Both the position numbers and the translations under genes were made by a program. Positions 62,083 to 64,000 of a stretch of DNA of 64,000 nt are shown piece after piece; position 1 is the stretch's first letter, and the number at the start of each line of letters is the position of its first letter. The notes under the pieces are model-generated. The model was not told the origin of the DNA, did no database searches, and saw only the letters and a program-made list of their open reading frames with translations. This DNA comes from an uncultured Psychrobacter sp. (GTDB taxonomy: Bacteria; Pseudomonadota; Gammaproteobacteria; Pseudomonadales; Moraxellaceae), in NCBI RefSeq assembly GCF_947488565.1, contig NZ_CANKZC010000004.1:372001-436000 (forward strand). The letters are read 5' to 3'.

Positions 62083-64000
62083 CTACACCAATAAAAAGGG
62101 TGCGGTACGACTAGTCTTGGACTGCGCCACCTCAATAGGCGTGCCTTGAGCAACGACTTGCCCGCCTGCATCCCCTGCTCCCGGCCCAATATCAATAATC
62201 CAGTCGCTATTGCTGGCCACTTGCATATCGTGCTCAACCATAATGACGGTATTGCCCGCCTCGACGAGCGCATTCAATTGCGCCATTAGCATCGACACAT
62301 CGGCAGGATGCAGACCGGTGGTCGGCTCATCCAAGATATAGAGCGTATCACCACGCTGGGTACGTTGTAGCTCGGTGGCAAGCTTGATACGCTGCGCCTC
62401 CCCGCCCGACAGTTCAGTCGCTGGCTGCCCCAGACGCAAGTAGCCAAGGCCAACTTGCAAGAGAGCATCTAAAGCACGTAATATCAAGGCCTCACCGTCA
62501 AAAAACGCATAAGCGGCTTCTACCGTGAGATCCAGCACTTCAGCGATGTTTTTATCTCGGTAAGTAATCGCCAGCGTGTCATTATCATAGCGCTGACCGT
62601 GACAGACTTGACAAGGCGCATAAACACTTGGCAAAAACAAAAGCTCGACGCTAACAAACCCCAGCCCTTCACAGTTGGGGCAGCGACCCTTTGGCGTGTT
62701 AAAGGAAAAACGTCCCGCATCATAGCCACAGGCTTTGGCCTCTGCCGTTGCCGCAAATAATTTACGGACATCATCGAACATCCCTGTATAGGTGGCAAGG
62801 TTTGAGCGCGGCGTACGGCCAATGGCTTTTTGATTGATATCAATAAGGCGACTGACCTTGTCCATGCCAGCAATGATTTTGCCTTTAGTGACCGTCTCAA
62901 ACTCCTGCTCTAGTAAATCCGCTTCATCCGCTGGCGTATCTGCACTGGATTTTTTTCCTAACGCTTCATTAACCAGCTCAACTAGCGCCTGACTGACCAA
63001 GCTTGATTTACCTGATCCCGATACGCCAGTCACACAGCTCATAACCCCTAGTGGCAACTCAATACTTAACCCTTGTATATTGTTACGCTCTATATCAGCA
63101 AGCTTTAGCCAAGCGTTAGGTTTTCTAAGCGGTTGTTTGTGTGTCGTCTCTTTATCGGTAAAGAGATATTGCGCCGTTGTTGATGCAGCAACCTGTCGCA
63201 GTCCCTCTACAGGCCCGCTATAGACAATCTTGCCGCCATGCGTACCTGCCTGTGGCCCAACATCGACCACCCAATCGGCATGACGAATAACGCTCACATC
63301 ATGCTCGACGACAAACATTGAATTGCCAGCGGCGATGAGCTCATCCAATGCACCGAGTAGTGCTTGCGTGTCGGCAGGATGCAGACCTGCGGATGGCTCA
63401 TCAAGCACATATACCACCCCAAACAGCTGCGAGCGTATTTGGGTGGCCAGACGCAAACGCTGTAACTCCCCTGGAGATAAGGTCGGCGTGGTGCGCTCAA
63501 GCGATAAGTAACCCAAACCCAGTCTCGTTAATGCCTCAACACGCGTTAAAATGTCGCTAGCGATCCGCTGTGCGACGATGGCTTTTTCGCGGTTGGGGGT
63601 GTCATCTTCGATTTTTATATGCGCTGTTTTTTCCAGCGTTAGCGCCAAATCGGTTAAGGTAAGTTGCGACAGCTCGCCGATATCCAGCCCTGCAAACTTT
63701 ACTGATAGCGATTCTTTTTTGAGCTTTTTACCGTGGCACTCTGGGCATACGGATATTTGCATAAACTGCGAGACCCGTTTTTTGACCCGCGGACTTTGAG
63801 TAGTGGTAAAGGCATTTAAAATAAAGTTTTTGGCGCTGATATACGTGCCCATATAATTGGGCTTCTCTCCTTTTTCAATTGCAGCGCGCGTTTGCGTCAT
63901 ATTGTATTCAGGATAGACTGGTACCGTTGGCGTTTCATCAGTAAACAAAATCCAATCGCGAGACTTTTTGGGCAATTTGTGCCACGGCGTATCGATATCA
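62083..64000 (-). CDS. UvrA-like ATPase, UvrA2-type (5' end beyond the window)
   Basis: The frame stays open to the right edge, so only the C-terminal part (639 codons) is visible. It has a zinc-ligand pair CPECHGKK, first signature LSPGELQRLRLATQ with YVLDEPSAGLHPADTQ, second Walker A GVSGSGKSSL, zinc finger CPNCEGLGF...CQVCHGQ, second signature LSGGEAQRIKLATE and YILDEPTTGLHPADVS. These are UvrA motifs. The first signature (LSPGE rather than LSGGE) is typical of UvrA2-type proteins, paralogues that do not fully replace UvrA in excision repair and are sometimes linked to drug tolerance. Whether the UvrB-binding domain is absent cannot be seen here. Confidence 0.87.
   Translation of the reverse strand, partial: DIDTPWHKLPKKSRDWILFTDETPTVPVYPEYNMTQTRAAIEKGEKPNYMGTYISAKNFILNAFTTTQSPRVKKRVSQFMQISVCPECHGKKLKKESLSVKFAGLDIGELSQLTLTDLALTLEKTAHIKIEDDTPNREKAIVAQRIASDILTRVEALTRLGLGYLSLERTTPTLSPGELQRLRLATQIRSQLFGVVYVLDEPSAGLHPADTQALLGALDELIAAGNSMFVVEHDVSVIRHADWVVDVGPQAGTHGGKIVYSGPVEGLRQVAASTTAQYLFTDKETTHKQPLRKPNAWLKLADIERNNIQGLSIELPLGVMSCVTGVSGSGKSSLVSQALVELVNEALGKKSSADTPADEADLLEQEFETVTKGKIIAGMDKVSRLIDINQKAIGRTPRSNLATYTGMFDDVRKLFAATAEAKACGYDAGRFSFNTPKGRCPNCEGLGFVSVELLFLPSVYAPCQVCHGQRYDNDTLAITYRDKNIAEVLDLTVEAAYAFFDGEALILRALDALLQVGLGYLRLGQPATELSGGEAQRIKLATELQRTQRGDTLYILDEPTTGLHPADVSMLMAQLNALVEAGNTVIMVEHDMQVASNSDWIIDIGPGAGDAGGQVVAQGTPIEVAQSKTSRTAPFLLV

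Overview
The window looks like a chromosomal segment of a Psychrobacter-like gammaproteobacterium (Moraxellaceae). This is judged from moderate-to-low GC, AT-rich intergenic DNA, very large RecBCD subunits, a methylcitrate cycle with both PrpD and AcnD/PrpF, and a trimeric autotransporter with an extended signal peptide. No insertion sequence, prophage, CRISPR array or rRNA was seen. Mobile-type DNA is limited to one toxin-antitoxin pair and a decayed antitoxin.

Layout. 1-5.5 kb: the end of a PAP2 phosphatase, then a sulfide-oxidation group (persulfide dioxygenase, a small membrane protein, a type II sulfide:quinone oxidoreductase with a Tat signal), then a LysR regulator divergent from an acrylyl-CoA-reductase-like gene across a perfect 21-bp palindrome. 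5.7-19.3 kb: tRNA-Arg(CCT), two unrecognised genes, and recC-recB-recD in a row. The same 11-mer, AATAGCCTAAG, occurs five times inside recBCD, always in the same strand and codon phase, and I found it nowhere else in the window. 19.3-31.7 kb: hpt, an unknown gene, cstA, a cory-CC-star/ArsA ATPase pair, a GTPase of the DUF3482 type, a small unknown protein, a fatty-acid-hydroxylase-family protein, a DUF2868-type membrane protein, an NCS2 purine permease and an SDR.

31.8-47.1 kb is the propionate region. prpD is followed by an ElaA-type acetyltransferase with a C-terminal membrane tail, a small helical protein, an ABC exporter and prpF. A ParD-like/RelE toxin-antitoxin pair and a YefM antitoxin remnant lie between prpF and acnD. 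Then come acnD, prpC, prpB, an Nramp-family transporter without the DPGN metal motif, and a LysR regulator. Together prpB, prpC, acnD and prpF (or prpD) convert propionyl-CoA and oxaloacetate to pyruvate and succinate. AcuI-like reductase upstream could feed propionyl-CoA.

47.2-64 kb: an unknown single-span membrane protein, a trimeric autotransporter adhesin with 38 exact 14-residue head repeats, two small exported proteins, MtfA-like peptidase, a sodium:solute symporter, a HAD-fold protein that lacks the catalytic aspartate, an ATP-grasp ligase with no good start codon, a tandem SnoaL-like protein, a PxpA-like 5-oxoprolinase subunit without PxpB/C, an amidase, and the C-terminal part of a UvrA-like protein running off the right edge.
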